Source: Hydrogenophaga sp.
Lineage (GTDB): Bacteria; Pseudomonadota; Gammaproteobacteria; Burkholderiales; Burkholderiaceae_C
Assembly: GCF_011390835.1 (NCBI RefSeq)
Contig: NZ_JAABRQ010000030.1
Coordinates: 1-35,318, forward strand
DNA: 35,318 nucleotides
Direction: 5' to 3'
Shown piece by piece: positions 17,900 through 26,031 of this stretch. Below the pieces are notes generated by a model. The model saw only the letters and a list, made by a program, of their open reading frames with translations. It did no database searches and was not told the origin of the DNA. Within the stretch, counting starts at the first letter, position 1, and the number at the start of each line of letters is the position of its first letter. The position numbers and the translations under genes are program-made.

Positions 17900-18211
17900 T
17901 CAGTCGTCGTCGCCGAGCTCCGCGCTCCAGCCGGCGGCCTTGGCGCTGTCCACCGCCTGCGCATGGATGCGCGCGTGGCGCTCGGCGAGCTCGGCGGGCA
18001 GGCGGCTGGGCAGGTGGCCATGCGGCTCCCAGGCCTGGTGCACCTGTTCGAACAGCTGCTGCAAATCGCCCGCCGTTTTGCCGGCGAAGTTGTTGCCCTC
18101 GGGCAGGATGCCGAACACCCAGGCATCGCGGATGATGCGCCCAGTGAGCGTCATGCCGTGGTTCTCTTCGTTGTCGACACCGGCATAGGTGTTGGTGCGG
18201 GTTTGGATCAT
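17900..18211 (-). CDS. cbbN: Small conserved protein at the end of cbbLSQO, cbbN position
   Basis: A 103-residue soluble, acidic protein without signal peptide or membrane segment. The N-terminal part (AGVDNEENHGMTLTGRIIRDAWVFGILPEG) and the middle (GDLQQLFEQVHQAWEPHGHLPSRLPAELAERH) look like a compact mostly helical domain. It is the fifth gene of the operon, 40 bases after cbbO and in the same orientation. Nitrosomonas europaea has a cbbLSQON arrangement with a small gene cbbN of unknown function; this gene has that position, but homology is not verified here. No strong ribosome site is visible. It converges with the ornithine-cyclodeaminase gene with only six bases between stops. A role with the CbbQO activase is a guess from position. 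Confidence 0.72.
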   Translation of the reverse strand: MIQTRTNTYAGVDNEENHGMTLTGRIIRDAWVFGILPEGNNFAGKTAGDLQQLFEQVHQAWEPHGHLPSRLPAELAERHARIHAQAVDSAKAAGWSAELGDDD

Positions 18212-18251
18212 GGTCTGTCAATCGGTGGGTGGGCTGGAATTCAGCGTCGAA

Positions 18252-20693
18252 CTAGCGGGTCAGGCCAGCGTACAGCACCGGCAGCTTTTCAGGCAGCCTC
18301 TCGACCTTGTCGACAACGAGGTAGTTGCGCGCACCAAAGATGCGGCTCACGTAGGCGTCGGCGCGCGGGTCCAGGCTCATGCAGTAGGTCATGACGCCGT
18401 TGCGACCTGCCTCTTCCACCGCTTTTTTGGCATCGTGCCGCAGGTACTGCGGATCGCGCACGTCCACGTCCGCGGGCTCACCGTCGGTGATGACCAGCAG
18501 CAGCTTCTTGCTCGAGCGCTGATGGCGCAAGGCCGCACTGGCGTGGCGGATGGCGGCGCCCATGCGGGTGGAAAGCTGGCCCTGCATGCCGGCGAGGTGG
18601 GCTTTGGCGGTTTCGTCGTAGGCTTGATCGAAGTCCTTGAAACGCCAGTAGTTCACGTCGTGGCGACCATCGGAGCAAAAGCCATGGATGGCAAACGGGT
18701 CGCCCACCTTGGCGATCGCGTCGGCCAGCAGCGCGCAGGCTGATCGCGTGAGGTCGAGTACCGTGTGTTCCTGGACACCGGCTCGCTCGCTGGGCCGCCC
18801 CAAGCGCGAGTCCTTACCGCCGGGGGGCTGCGACCCGCTCAGCGGTGAAGCGTGGGGGCTGTGAACTTTGTCGTTGGTTGACTGCGAGAGATCGAGCAAC
18901 ACGAGCACCGAAATATCGCGCGTCTTGCGCACGCTGCGCATCATGATACGCGGGTCCGGCTGCCTTCCCATGCGCATGTCGATCACCGAAGCCAGCGCCG
19001 CATTGAGGTCGAGCTCGTCCCCGTCTTCCAGCTTGCGCAGGCGCTGCACGCCCTGCGGCTGCATGGCGTCCAGGATGTATTTCATGCGGCCGATCAAGCG
19101 TCGGTGCTCGGCGAGGATGCCATCGATCACACTCGCGTCGCCTGAAACCGGCCGGCGCTCCTGCACCGTGACCCAGGCCGGGCGCTCGAGCTGGATCATG
19201 TGGTCCCACTCAGGGTAATGGCACGGCGCGATCAGCGGCTCGTGCCCTTCGCTCTCGTTAAACGAGATGCCCATGTCCTCGTATGGAAACAGCTCGGTGC
19301 CCAGTACCCAGATTTCCTGGGCGTCGTCACCTGCTGTCTCCACGTCGATCTCGTTGGCGAACTCCATGAGGTTCACCTGGCGCCGTACCTGCTGCGGTGG
19401 CTCGTAGCCAGCGGCGATGGCGCGCTCCGCGTCAAAGCCGGCGAAGGCCCAGACGTACCGGTTGTCGTCACGGTACGCCGCGCTCTGCACATCGGTGCGT
19501 GGCTGAAAGCCCGGTCCCTGAGTAAGCTCGCGGTAGCTGTGCGCCAGCGCCACGCCGACCTCCCAGGACACGGTGTTGTCAAACGGGTTGGCCACGATGC
19601 GCGGCAGCGCCTCGGCCAGCAGGCTGCGTCCTTGTGCAATCCAGGGATGGGCGTCTTGGTGAGACGGATCCACCCAGGCACGCGCTAGGCGGTTCAGCCA
19701 GTCCCCCGCGCTGGCGCAGGCCTGGTCATTGGCCGTGTGCAGACTGGCCCACAGCGTGCGCAGGCCGGGGAAGCGCTGGATGGCGAGCGATTCGACGCGC
19801 GCGTCCTCCACCAGACCGATCACCGCCATCTGCCAGGGGCTGAGCGATTCCGCCGACATGGGCTGGCGTGTGCAGACCACGTGGGCGGCGGCGTGGGCAG
19901 CAGCGGCGCGGTACAGCTCGGTGGCAGCCACCTGGCCCGCGTTGCCGTCCACGGCGTCGTAGGCGTCGGGAAGGTGGATGAAATAGTCTTCGATGAACGG
20001 CTGGTAGCCCTCGCGACTCTCGAAGTCTCCAGCAGTGGGCCGCATGAAAAAGTCGCGACCCCAGAGCGCGCGCAAATACATGTTGATGCGGCGCTGCACG
20101 TCCACCAGCAGCGTGCCCTTGCGCTCCTTCTGCAGCACGGCCTGTGACTCCTTGGAATCAAGACCGAAGTAGCGGATCTGTTCTTCGTACGCGGTGCGGT
20201 GGGCGTGGGCTCCCCAGGTCGCCCAGCGCCGCAGGCCACCCAGCGTGAGCTGGCCGAGCAGTGCGTCCAGATGCTCCAGCATCGGCCGCACGCCACGCGG
20301 TGCCTGAGCCACCAGGGTGTTCAGAAATTGCAGGTACTGCAGAAAGAGCGTGGCATCGGCCAGGCGCCGCGCCGCAGTGGGTGCGGTGGCCAGCACCAGT
20401 TCAATCACTGCTCCCGAGGTTTTGGATGCCAGCATGAGCGCGGTAGTGGCGAGCTCACTCACCACATCCTCGCCCACTTCCTTGGCGACCTGTGGCGCAC
20501 AGTCGATCCAGGCATTCACTGGCCCGGCGCCGCGACCCAGGCCGCGCAGCGCTGATGCACCCTTGACGTAGTTGTCCAAGCCCCGAGCAGAAAACACCTT
20601 GGTAGCCTCGCTCCAAGCATGCGACAGCAACTCGCGCGAGGCGGGCTCCAGGACGTCAGTCCACTCGGTGTGGTCGTGTAGGTGCACCGACAT
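18252..20693 (-). CDS. cbbO: RuBisCO activase subunit CbbO (VWA domain protein)
   Basis: An 813-residue adaptor subunit that recruits the CbbQ AAA+ hexamer to inhibited RuBisCO. The N-terminal and central region is the helical CbbO/NorD-type domain. The C-terminal von Willebrand A domain has the MIDAS motif DLSQS at residues 601-605, with VVITDGEPADVDV-type strands later. Immediately after the MIDAS segment (NDKV at 607-610) a 30-residue stretch, 611-640, rich in Ser/Pro/Gly/Arg, interrupts the usual short loop before TVLDLTR; see the repeat entry for 18774-18863. The reading frame stays open through it. It lies 14 bases after cbbQ, with no clear ribosome site, suggesting translational coupling. 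Confidence 0.93.
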   Translation of the reverse strand: MSVHLHDHTEWTDVLEPASRELLSHAWSEATKVFSARGLDNYVKGASALRGLGRGAGPVNAWIDCAPQVAKEVGEDVVSELATTALMLASKTSGAVIELVLATAPTAARRLADATLFLQYLQFLNTLVAQAPRGVRPMLEHLDALLGQLTLGGLRRWATWGAHAHRTAYEEQIRYFGLDSKESQAVLQKERKGTLLVDVQRRINMYLRALWGRDFFMRPTAGDFESREGYQPFIEDYFIHLPDAYDAVDGNAGQVAATELYRAAAAHAAAHVVCTRQPMSAESLSPWQMAVIGLVEDARVESLAIQRFPGLRTLWASLHTANDQACASAGDWLNRLARAWVDPSHQDAHPWIAQGRSLLAEALPRIVANPFDNTVSWEVGVALAHSYRELTQGPGFQPRTDVQSAAYRDDNRYVWAFAGFDAERAIAAGYEPPQQVRRQVNLMEFANEIDVETAGDDAQEIWVLGTELFPYEDMGISFNESEGHEPLIAPCHYPEWDHMIQLERPAWVTVQERRPVSGDASVIDGILAEHRRLIGRMKYILDAMQPQGVQRLRKLEDGDELDLNAALASVIDMRMGRQPDPRIMMRSVRKTRDISVLVLLDLSQSTNDKVHSPHASPLSGSQPPGGKDSRLGRPSERAGVQEHTVLDLTRSACALLADAIAKVGDPFAIHGFCSDGRHDVNYWRFKDFDQAYDETAKAHLAGMQGQLSTRMGAAIRHASAALRHQRSSKKLLLVITDGEPADVDVRDPQYLRHDAKKAVEEAGRNGVMTYCMSLDPRADAYVSRIFGARNYLVVDKVERLPEKLPVLYAGLTR
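18774..18863 (-). repeat. In-frame 90-bp insertion in cbbO resembling the dispersed repeat (copy D)
   Basis: On the plus strand the segment begins gacACCGGCTCgCTC..GGGCCGCC, closely like the left end of copy C (aACCGGCTC-CTCcGGGCCGCC at about 21732-21752). It then contains a C/G-run block (CCGCCGGGGGG) and a right part gaagcgtgggggct, as in related Comamonadaceae intergenic repeats. It is exactly 30 codons and encodes HSPHASPLSG...AGV. Orientation is the same as copies A-C. I infer insertion of the intergenic element into the coding region, leaving the frame intact. Confidence 0.6.
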
Positions 20694-20707
20694 GCAAGGG
20701 GCGCTGA

Positions 20708-21511
20708 TCAGAAGTAGGTTGAAACAGCGGCGTCCAGCGCGTCGCGCATGTCCGGGTCGTCGGTGATGGGCCGAACGAGCGCCACGCGACAGGCCGCATG
20801 CGCCGCCACGCCCTTGGCAATCAGGCTACCGGCGTAGATCAGCATGCGGGTGGAGATGCCTTCGTCCAGGCCATGACCCTTGAGGTTGCGGGCACGCTCG
20901 GCGATGCCCACGAGCTGATCGGCCACCTCGGCGCTCACACCGGTTTCGTGGGCGACAATCTCGGCCTCGATGGCGTGTTCGGGGTAGTTGAAATCGAGCG
21001 CGCCAAAGCGCTGCTTGGTGGACTGCTTCAGGTCCTTCATCAAGCTCTGGTAACCCGGGTTGTAGGAAATGACGATCTGGAAATCTGCGTGGGCGCGCAA
21101 CAGCTCGCCTTTTTTCTCCAGCGGCAGCACGCGGCGGTTGTCGGTGAGCGGGTGAATGACGACCGTGGTGTCTTGCCGCGCCTCGACCACTTCGTCGAGG
21201 TAGCAGATCGCCCCAAATCGCGCCGCCATCGCCAGCGGCCCATCCTGCCAGCGCGTGCCTTGCGCGTCGAGCAGAAAGCGCCCCACCAGATCGGACGCGG
21301 TCATGTCCTCGTTGCAGGCAACCGTGATCAGCGGCTTGCCCAGCTTCCAGGCCATGTACTCGACAAAGCGCGTCTTGCCACAACCAGTCGGGCCCTTGAG
21401 CATCATTGGCATGCGCACCGAATAGGCTGCCTCGTAGAGCTCGACTTCGTCGGCCACCGGGCGGTAGTACGGCTCTTCACTGACGCGGTAGGCGTCAAGG
21501 TTACTGTCCAT
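20708..21511 (-). CDS. cbbQ: RuBisCO activase AAA+ ATPase CbbQ (MoxR family)
   Basis: A 267-residue MoxR-type AAA+ ATPase that, with CbbO, remodels RuBisCO to release inhibitory sugar phosphates. Walker A GPTGCGKT is at residues 40-47, Walker B AICYLDEV at 101-108 (D106, E107), sensor-1 region VISYNPGYQS follows, and a later EGISTRMLIYAG segment carries sensor-2 type residues. The ATG at 21511 (MDSNLDAYRVSEEPYYRPV) gives the normal CbbQ length and has GGAGAG just upstream; the longer frame to 21559 is not needed. A near relative is NirQ/NorQ, but position between cbbS and cbbO fixes the assignment. Confidence 0.96.
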   Translation of the reverse strand: MDSNLDAYRVSEEPYYRPVADEVELYEAAYSVRMPMMLKGPTGCGKTRFVEYMAWKLGKPLITVACNEDMTASDLVGRFLLDAQGTRWQDGPLAMAARFGAICYLDEVVEARQDTTVVIHPLTDNRRVLPLEKKGELLRAHADFQIVISYNPGYQSLMKDLKQSTKQRFGALDFNYPEHAIEAEIVAHETGVSAEVADQLVGIAERARNLKGHGLDEGISTRMLIYAGSLIAKGVAAHAACRVALVRPITDDPDMRDALDAAVSTYF

Positions 21512-21721
21512 TTTTCTCTCCGTGCTTGCGTTCGCGGCGATTGTCTCTTTGTCTTGCACCGCGCGAGCCGGGACGAACGGCTCCGCTCATGTCCCCCGCC
21601 GACCGGCAGTCGGCTCCTCCTTCTCTTCACCGCGCCACTCACCCCGACACTCGCCATTGGGAAGGGTAGAGGTGAAACGTGCCACCACCGCTTGCTCCCG
21701 GACCAAGTGTCCCATTTAAGG

Positions 21722-21796
21722 GCACCGCGGAACCGGCTCCTCCGGGCCGCCAGCGCCGCCCCCTTGGGGGTGACGCCGCAGGCGGCGCGGGGGGAG
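21722..21796 (-). repeat. Dispersed palindromic intergenic repeat, copy C (cbbS-cbbQ gap)
   Basis: The 291-base gap between cbbS and cbbQ contains gcggaACCGGCTCCTCCGGgccgcc, then the block CCCCC-TTG-GGGGG and the palindrome GCCGC-AG-GCGGC, ending in a G-run. Blocks, order and orientation match copies A and B. A structured mRNA segment between cbbS and cbbQ could contribute to the usual higher abundance of cbbLS transcript relative to the activase genes; this is inference. Confidence 0.7.
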
Positions 21797-21802
21797 CACC
21801 AG

Positions 21803-22150
21803 CTACACCGTCTTGCCGCGGTAGATCACCATCGATGTCCCCTGCGACTGATTGAAGTTGTTGTAGCCGATCAGGCGCACATGGTTGTCCGGGTTGGCCT
21901 GCCGGCAGGCCGCCGCTTCAGCCAGCACGCGGTCGACATCAGTCTCGCCGAACATCGGCAGCTTCCACATGTACCAATAGGAGTCTCCGAGGTAGCGCGG
22001 CTCGGTGTGTTCGATAGCCGGGTTCCAGCCTTTCTTGACCAGGTACTCGACCTGTTTGCGGATTTCCGCGTCGGTCATCGGTGGCAGGTAGGAAAAGGTT
22101 TCGAACTTGCGGCTGGCGGGGTCGGACAGGCGGGAGGTGTAGTCTTGCAT
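21803..22150 (-). CDS. cbbS: RuBisCO small subunit, form IA
   Basis: A 115-residue small subunit of form I RuBisCO. Family segments are visible: [47 protein letters not shown] and the C-terminal [23 protein letters not shown]. The short C-terminus and the [10 protein letters not shown] ending fit the green-type (IA) small subunit, not the red-type with its long beta-hairpin tail. The ATG at 22150 has AGAGGAA seven bases upstream; the frame runs further upstream to 22231 into cbbL and is not used. The gap to cbbL is 43 bases. Confidence 0.96.
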   Translation of the reverse strand: MQDYTSRLSDPASRKFETFSYLPPMTDAEIRKQVEYLVKKGWNPAIEHTEPRYLGDSYWYMWKLPMFGETDVDRVLAEAAACRQANPDNHVRLIGYNNFNQSQGTSMVIYRGKTV

Positions 22151-22193
22151 TTGGGGTTCCTCTAAGAATTTGACTCGACGGGTTTCTCGGCGA

Positions 22194-23615
22194 TTACTTG
22201 TGAGCCACGTCCAGTTTGTCCACAGTGTCAAACTCGAACTTGATCTCTTTCCACGTCTCCATGGCGATCTTGAGCTCGGGCGAATGCTTGGCAGCGTCCA
22301 TCAGCACGGTCTTGCCCTCTTTCTCCACCGCCACACCTTCGTTGCGAGCCTTGACGCAGGCTTCCACCGCCACGCGGTTGGCGCAGGCGCCGGCCGCATT
22401 GCCCCAAGGGTGGCCCAGCGTGCCACCGCCGAACTGCAGGCAGGAGTCGTCACCAAAGATGTTGACCAGCGCTGGCATGTGCCAGACGTGGATGCCACCC
22501 GAGGCGACCGGGAACACGCCTGGCATGGAGCCGAAGTCCTGGTCGAAGAAGATGCCGCGCGAGCGGTCTTCCTTGATGAAGCGTTCGCGCATCAAGTCGA
22601 TCCAGCCCAGCGTAGCTTCGCGGTCGCCTTCGAGCTTGCCCACCACCGTGCCCGAGTGCAGGTGGTCGCCACCCGACAGGCGCAGGCACTTAGTCAGCAC
22701 TCGGAAGTGGATGCCATGGTGCGGGTTACGGTCGAGCACGGCGTGCATGGCGCGGTGAATGTGCAGCAGCATGCCGTTGTTGCGGCACCAGTTGGCCAGG
22801 CTGGTGTTGGCGGTGAAGCCGCCGGTGAGGAAGTCGTGCATGATGATTGGCGCACCCAGTTCCTTGGCGAACTCGGCGCGCTTGAACATCTCCTCCACCG
22901 TCGGCGCCGTCACGTTCAGGTAGTGGCCCTTGCGCTCGCCGGTTTCGCGTTCGGCCTTCTGGCAACCCTCCACCACGAACTCAAATCGGTCGCGCCAGCG
23001 CATGAACGGCTGGCTGTTGACGTTCTCGTCGTCCTTGGTCAGATCCAATCCACCGCGCAGGCACTCGTACACCGCTCGACCGTAGTTCTTGGCAGACAGC
23101 CCCAGCTTGGGCTTGATGGTGCAGCCCAGCAGCGGGCGGCCGTATTTGTTGAAGCGATCGCGCTCGACCTGGATGCCTGCCGGCGGGCCGCCGCAGGTCT
23201 TCACGTAAGCGATTGGGAAACGCACATCCTCCAGCCGCAGGGCGCGCAGGGCCTTGAAGCCGAACACGTTGCCCACCAGCGAGGTCAGCACATTGACGAT
23301 GGAGCCCTCTTCGAACAGGTCAATCGGGTAGGCCACGAAGGCGTAGAAACAGGTGTCGTCACCGGGCACGTCTTCGATCTTGTAGGCGCGACCTTTGTAG
23401 AAATCAAGGTCGGTCAGCAGGTCGGTCCAGACCGTGGTCCAAGTGCCGGTGGACGATTCGGCAGCAACGGCGGCGGCCACCTCTTCGCGGTCCACGCCGG
23501 GCTGCGGCGTGATCTTGAAACACGCCAGGATGTCGGTGTCCTTGACGGTGTAGTGCGGCTCCCAGTAGGTGTTGCGGTACTCTTTGACGCCAGCGTTGTA
23601 GGTCTTGGTGGCCAT
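22194..23615 (-). CDS. cbbL: RuBisCO large subunit, form IA
   Basis: A 473-residue form I large subunit, which carboxylates RuBP. The N-terminus [18 protein letters not shown] and the overall sequence match proteobacterial form IA (green-like), linked to cbbQO as in the noncarboxysomal IAq type; no carboxysome genes are in the window. Catalytic elements are the K-containing [10 protein letters not shown] (about 164-173), the carbamylated lysine K194 with metal ligands D196 and E197 in [14 protein letters not shown], and the loop 6 region GTVVGKLEG. The residue two before that lysine is Leu (L192) where form I enzymes nearly always have Phe. It is first in the operon, divergent from cbbR2. Confidence 0.98.
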   Translation of the reverse strand: MATKTYNAGVKEYRNTYWEPHYTVKDTDILACFKITPQPGVDREEVAAAVAAESSTGTWTTVWTDLLTDLDFYKGRAYKIEDVPGDDTCFYAFVAYPIDLFEEGSIVNVLTSLVGNVFGFKALRALRLEDVRFPIAYVKTCGGPPAGIQVERDRFNKYGRPLLGCTIKPKLGLSAKNYGRAVYECLRGGLDLTKDDENVNSQPFMRWRDRFEFVVEGCQKAERETGERKGHYLNVTAPTVEEMFKRAEFAKELGAPIIMHDFLTGGFTANTSLANWCRNNGMLLHIHRAMHAVLDRNPHHGIHFRVLTKCLRLSGGDHLHSGTVVGKLEGDREATLGWIDLMRERFIKEDRSRGIFFDQDFGSMPGVFPVASGGIHVWHMPALVNIFGDDSCLQFGGGTLGHPWGNAAGACANRVAVEACVKARNEGVAVEKEGKTVLMDAAKHSPELKIAMETWKEIKFEFDTVDKLDVAHK

Positions 23616-23800
23616 GCGGTCTTGCTCCTGTTCAGGGTGGTCTGTGGTCGTTGTCGGGGTTCAGTGCATCGCTTGTGCTGACCCTTGCGGGACGGGAATG
23701 CACCGAACTGGGACAAATTGTTGCCCGCTTATAGAATAAGTAAAAGTAAAATGTTTAGACGGTTATATTAGATTTTTATCTATCTATAAAGCAGCATCAA
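23616..23800. promoter_or_regulatory. Divergent cbbL/cbbR2 control region
   Basis: The 185-base spacer becomes strongly AT-rich from 23700 onward. It contains two perfect short inverted repeats, CTTAT-AGA-ATAAG (23728-23740) and TAGAT-TTTT-ATCTA (23769-23782), the latter with further TCTAT/TATAA sequence up to the cbbR2 start. Layout (LysR gene divergent from its target, palindromes between) fits CbbR activation of cbbLSQO with cbbR autoregulation. The motifs differ from the TTAAGT repeats in the cbbY region, so the two CbbR proteins may have different preferred sites. Confidence 0.6.
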
Positions 23801-24730
23801 ATGAACCTGCGCCACGCCACCCTTCACCAGCTTCGAATCTTTCACGCCGTGGCCCAGCACAACAGCTTTGCGCGCGCGGCAGAGGCGTTGCACCTCTCGC
23901 CACCCACGCTGTCGCTGCAGGTCAAGCAGCTTTCGGAAACGGTGGGGCAGCCCCTGTTCGAGCAAGTGGGCAAGAAAATTTTTCTCACCGCGGCCGGCGC
24001 TACGCTGGCCGAAGCCTGCGCCGACCTCGAGACGCGCATGGAGCGCCTCACTCAGGACCTGGCGGCCCTGCAGGGGGTGGAGCGGGGAAGCCTCAAGCTC
24101 GCCATCCTGACCACAGTGAAGTACACCGTGCCCAAGCTGCTGGGAGGCTTTTGTGCAGCGCACCCGGGCATCGATGTGGCGATGCTGGTGGGCAACCGTG
24201 AAATGCTGCTGCAGCGCCTGGCGAACAACCAGGACGACCTGTACATCATGGGTCAACCACCCGACAACCTGGATGTGGTGTGCGAAGACTTTGCCGACAA
24301 CCCCCTGGTCGTGGTTGCGCCGCCCGACCATCCGTTGGTGGGGCGCAAACGCATCGCGCCCAAGCGCCTGGCGCAGGAGCCATTCATCTTGCGCGAGCCG
24401 GGTTCGGGCACGCGGCTCACTGCAGAAAAGTTCTTCACCGAACGCGGCATCGCGCTGCGCAACCGGCTGGAGGTGGGCAGCAACGAGGCGATCAAACAGA
24501 CGGTGGCCGGCGGTCTGGGTCTGGCCGTGTTGTCGTCCACCACGGTGGTGGCCGAGCTCGCGCTGGGGGAGCTGGTGCAACTCGATGTGCAGGGGTTTCC
24601 GCTGATCCGGCGCTGGCAGGTCGTCTACCCGCGTGGCAAGCGACTGTCAGCGGCCACGCGCGCCTTCAAGGACTGGCTGTTCGAGCACCGACCCGTCGCC
24701 CCGGCGCGGCGCACCACCCCTCAGGGGTGA
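23801..24730 (+). CDS. cbbR: LysR-type regulator of cbbLSQO, CbbR2
   Basis: A 309-residue LysR-type activator. The helix-turn-helix HQLRIFHAVAQHNSFARAAEALHLSPPTLSLQVKQLS is at about residues 9-45. CbbR-like effector-domain segments are VKYTVPKLLGGF, VGNREMLLQRL, MGQPP and EPGSGTRLTAEKFF. It is recognisably paralogous to cbbR1 (shared VGNREx and GSGTR motifs) but diverged. No Shine-Dalgarno sequence is obvious before ATG 23801. Its stop overlaps the convergent HlyC/CorC gene by ten bases. CbbR activity typically responds to NADPH or RuBP-pathway metabolites; which applies here is unknown. Confidence 0.92.
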   Translation: MNLRHATLHQLRIFHAVAQHNSFARAAEALHLSPPTLSLQVKQLSETVGQPLFEQVGKKIFLTAAGATLAEACADLETRMERLTQDLAALQGVERGSLKLAILTTVKYTVPKLLGGFCAAHPGIDVAMLVGNREMLLQRLANNQDDLYIMGQPPDNLDVVCEDFADNPLVVVAPPDHPLVGRKRIAPKRLAQEPFILREPGSGTRLTAEKFFTERGIALRNRLEVGSNEAIKQTVAGGLGLAVLSSTTVVAELALGELVQLDVQGFPLIRRWQVVYPRGKRLSAATRAFKDWLFEHRPVAPARRTTPQG

Positions 24731-26031
24731 TCAGTTTCGGCCGCGGGCGTTGGGGGAAGCGGCGTGATCAGCACCTGGTCGATGCGCCGACCCTCAAGCG
24801 CCAGCACCTCGAAACGCCAGCCCGCGCACTCGACTGACTGAGACAGCGCCATCAGCTGCCCCGCCACCGCCTGCATCAGGCCAGCCACCGTGTTGTAGCG
24901 ACCCTTGTCTTCTTCTGGCAATTCGTCAATCGCAAAGCGCGACTTCAGTTCGGCCACCGGCATGGCGCCGTCGATCAGCCAGGCGCCGTTCTCTTTCGGG
25001 ATCGCCCAGGCATCCACCGGCTGCTCGGGTGACAGCTCGCCAGTGATGGCCTCCAGCATGTCCAGCGGGGTGAGCAAACCCTGCACCACGCCGTATTCGT
25101 CCACCACGAACACCATGCGAGTGGAGCGGATGCGGAATTGCTCCAGCAACTCCATGCCGGTCAGCGTCTCAGGCACAAATACCGCAGGCTTGACGTGCTG
25201 GGCGATGGCCTCGGTGATACCTTGGGACTGCAGCGACAGCATGTGCGGCAGGTGAATCACGCCCACCACGTCCTCCAGTCCGCCGCGACACACTGGGTAC
25301 CAGGAATGGCCGGTGGTCCAGGCCTTCTGGATCGCGTCATCCATCGAATCCTCTGCATCCAGCCACTCGATGTCGCTGTGCGGCACCATGATGGAGGTGA
25401 GTTGCCGGTCGTCGAGCAGGAACACGTTGCGCACCATCTGGTGCTCGTGGTGTTCAATGATGCCGGCGTCCAGACCTTGCTCCAGATGGGCCTGCAACTC
25501 GGCCTCGGTCACGTCTTTGCGCACCTCGAACGGGATGCGCAGCAGGCGCAGCACCAGGTTGGTCGACACCTCCAGCAACCAGACAAAAGGCCGGGCCCCG
25601 GTGGCCAGCACCAGAACAGGACGCGCCATGAAGCGGGCGATGGACTCGGGCGCGCTCTGCCCGATCCGCTTGGAAACCAGTTCGCCGAACACGATGGTGA
25701 TGTAGGTCACCCCGATCACCACCACCGTGGTACCGAGCGCACCCGCCAGGGCTTGGGTCATGCCCCAACGCTCGAAGCTCTGGCTCAACCCGGAGCCAAA
25801 AGCCCCCTCCCCCACAATGCCGTTAAGCAAGGCGATCGTGGTGTTGCCCATCTGGATGGTGGAGAAGAACTGGGTCGGGTTGTCCTGCAGCTGAAGCACC
25901 GCCTGGGCGCCCCGGTCGCCGCCCTGGGACAGGGTCTCCAGCCGGACGCGGCGGCTGGAAACCACGGCAATCTCTGTCATCGAAAAGACGCCACTCAGGA
26001 ACGTCAAGAATGCAATTAACAGTATGTCCAT
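24721..26031 (-). CDS. HlyC/CorC (CNNM-CBS) family transport-associated protein
   Basis: A 436-residue membrane protein. The N-terminal CNNM (DUF21) domain carries several transmembrane helices (MDILLIAFLTFLSGVFSMTEIAVV; ALAGALGTTVVVIGVTYITIVFGEL; ARPVLVLATGARPFVWLLEVS). A tandem CBS pair follows (IMVPHSDIEWLDAEDSMDDAI; FRIRSTRMVFVVDEYGVVQGLLTPLDMLEAITGEL), then a C-terminal CorC_HlyC domain (GAWLIDGAMPVAELKSRFAI). Family members are implicated in Mg2+/Co2+ efflux; haemolysin is a historical name. The ATG at 26031 is chosen because it begins at the first membrane helix. Only nine bases separate it from the divergent apaH start. Confidence 0.88.
   Translation of the reverse strand: MDILLIAFLTFLSGVFSMTEIAVVSSRRVRLETLSQGGDRGAQAVLQLQDNPTQFFSTIQMGNTTIALLNGIVGEGAFGSGLSQSFERWGMTQALAGALGTTVVVIGVTYITIVFGELVSKRIGQSAPESIARFMARPVLVLATGARPFVWLLEVSTNLVLRLLRIPFEVRKDVTEAELQAHLEQGLDAGIIEHHEHQMVRNVFLLDDRQLTSIMVPHSDIEWLDAEDSMDDAIQKAWTTGHSWYPVCRGGLEDVVGVIHLPHMLSLQSQGITEAIAQHVKPAVFVPETLTGMELLEQFRIRSTRMVFVVDEYGVVQGLLTPLDMLEAITGELSPEQPVDAWAIPKENGAWLIDGAMPVAELKSRFAIDELPEEDKGRYNTVAGLMQAVAGQLMALSQSVECAGWRFEVLALEGRRIDQVLITPLPPTPAAETDHP

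Noticed and set aside
17900..23615. Carboxysome gene cluster associated with form IA RuBisCO
   Set aside because: No shell proteins, CsoS2 or carboxysomal carbonic anhydrase occur near cbbLS; the neighbours are cbbQ and cbbO, fitting the non-carboxysomal type.
22170..23681. A 503-codon plus-strand frame opposite cbbL and cbbS
   Set aside because: It is antisense to RuBisCO genes and has no family features.
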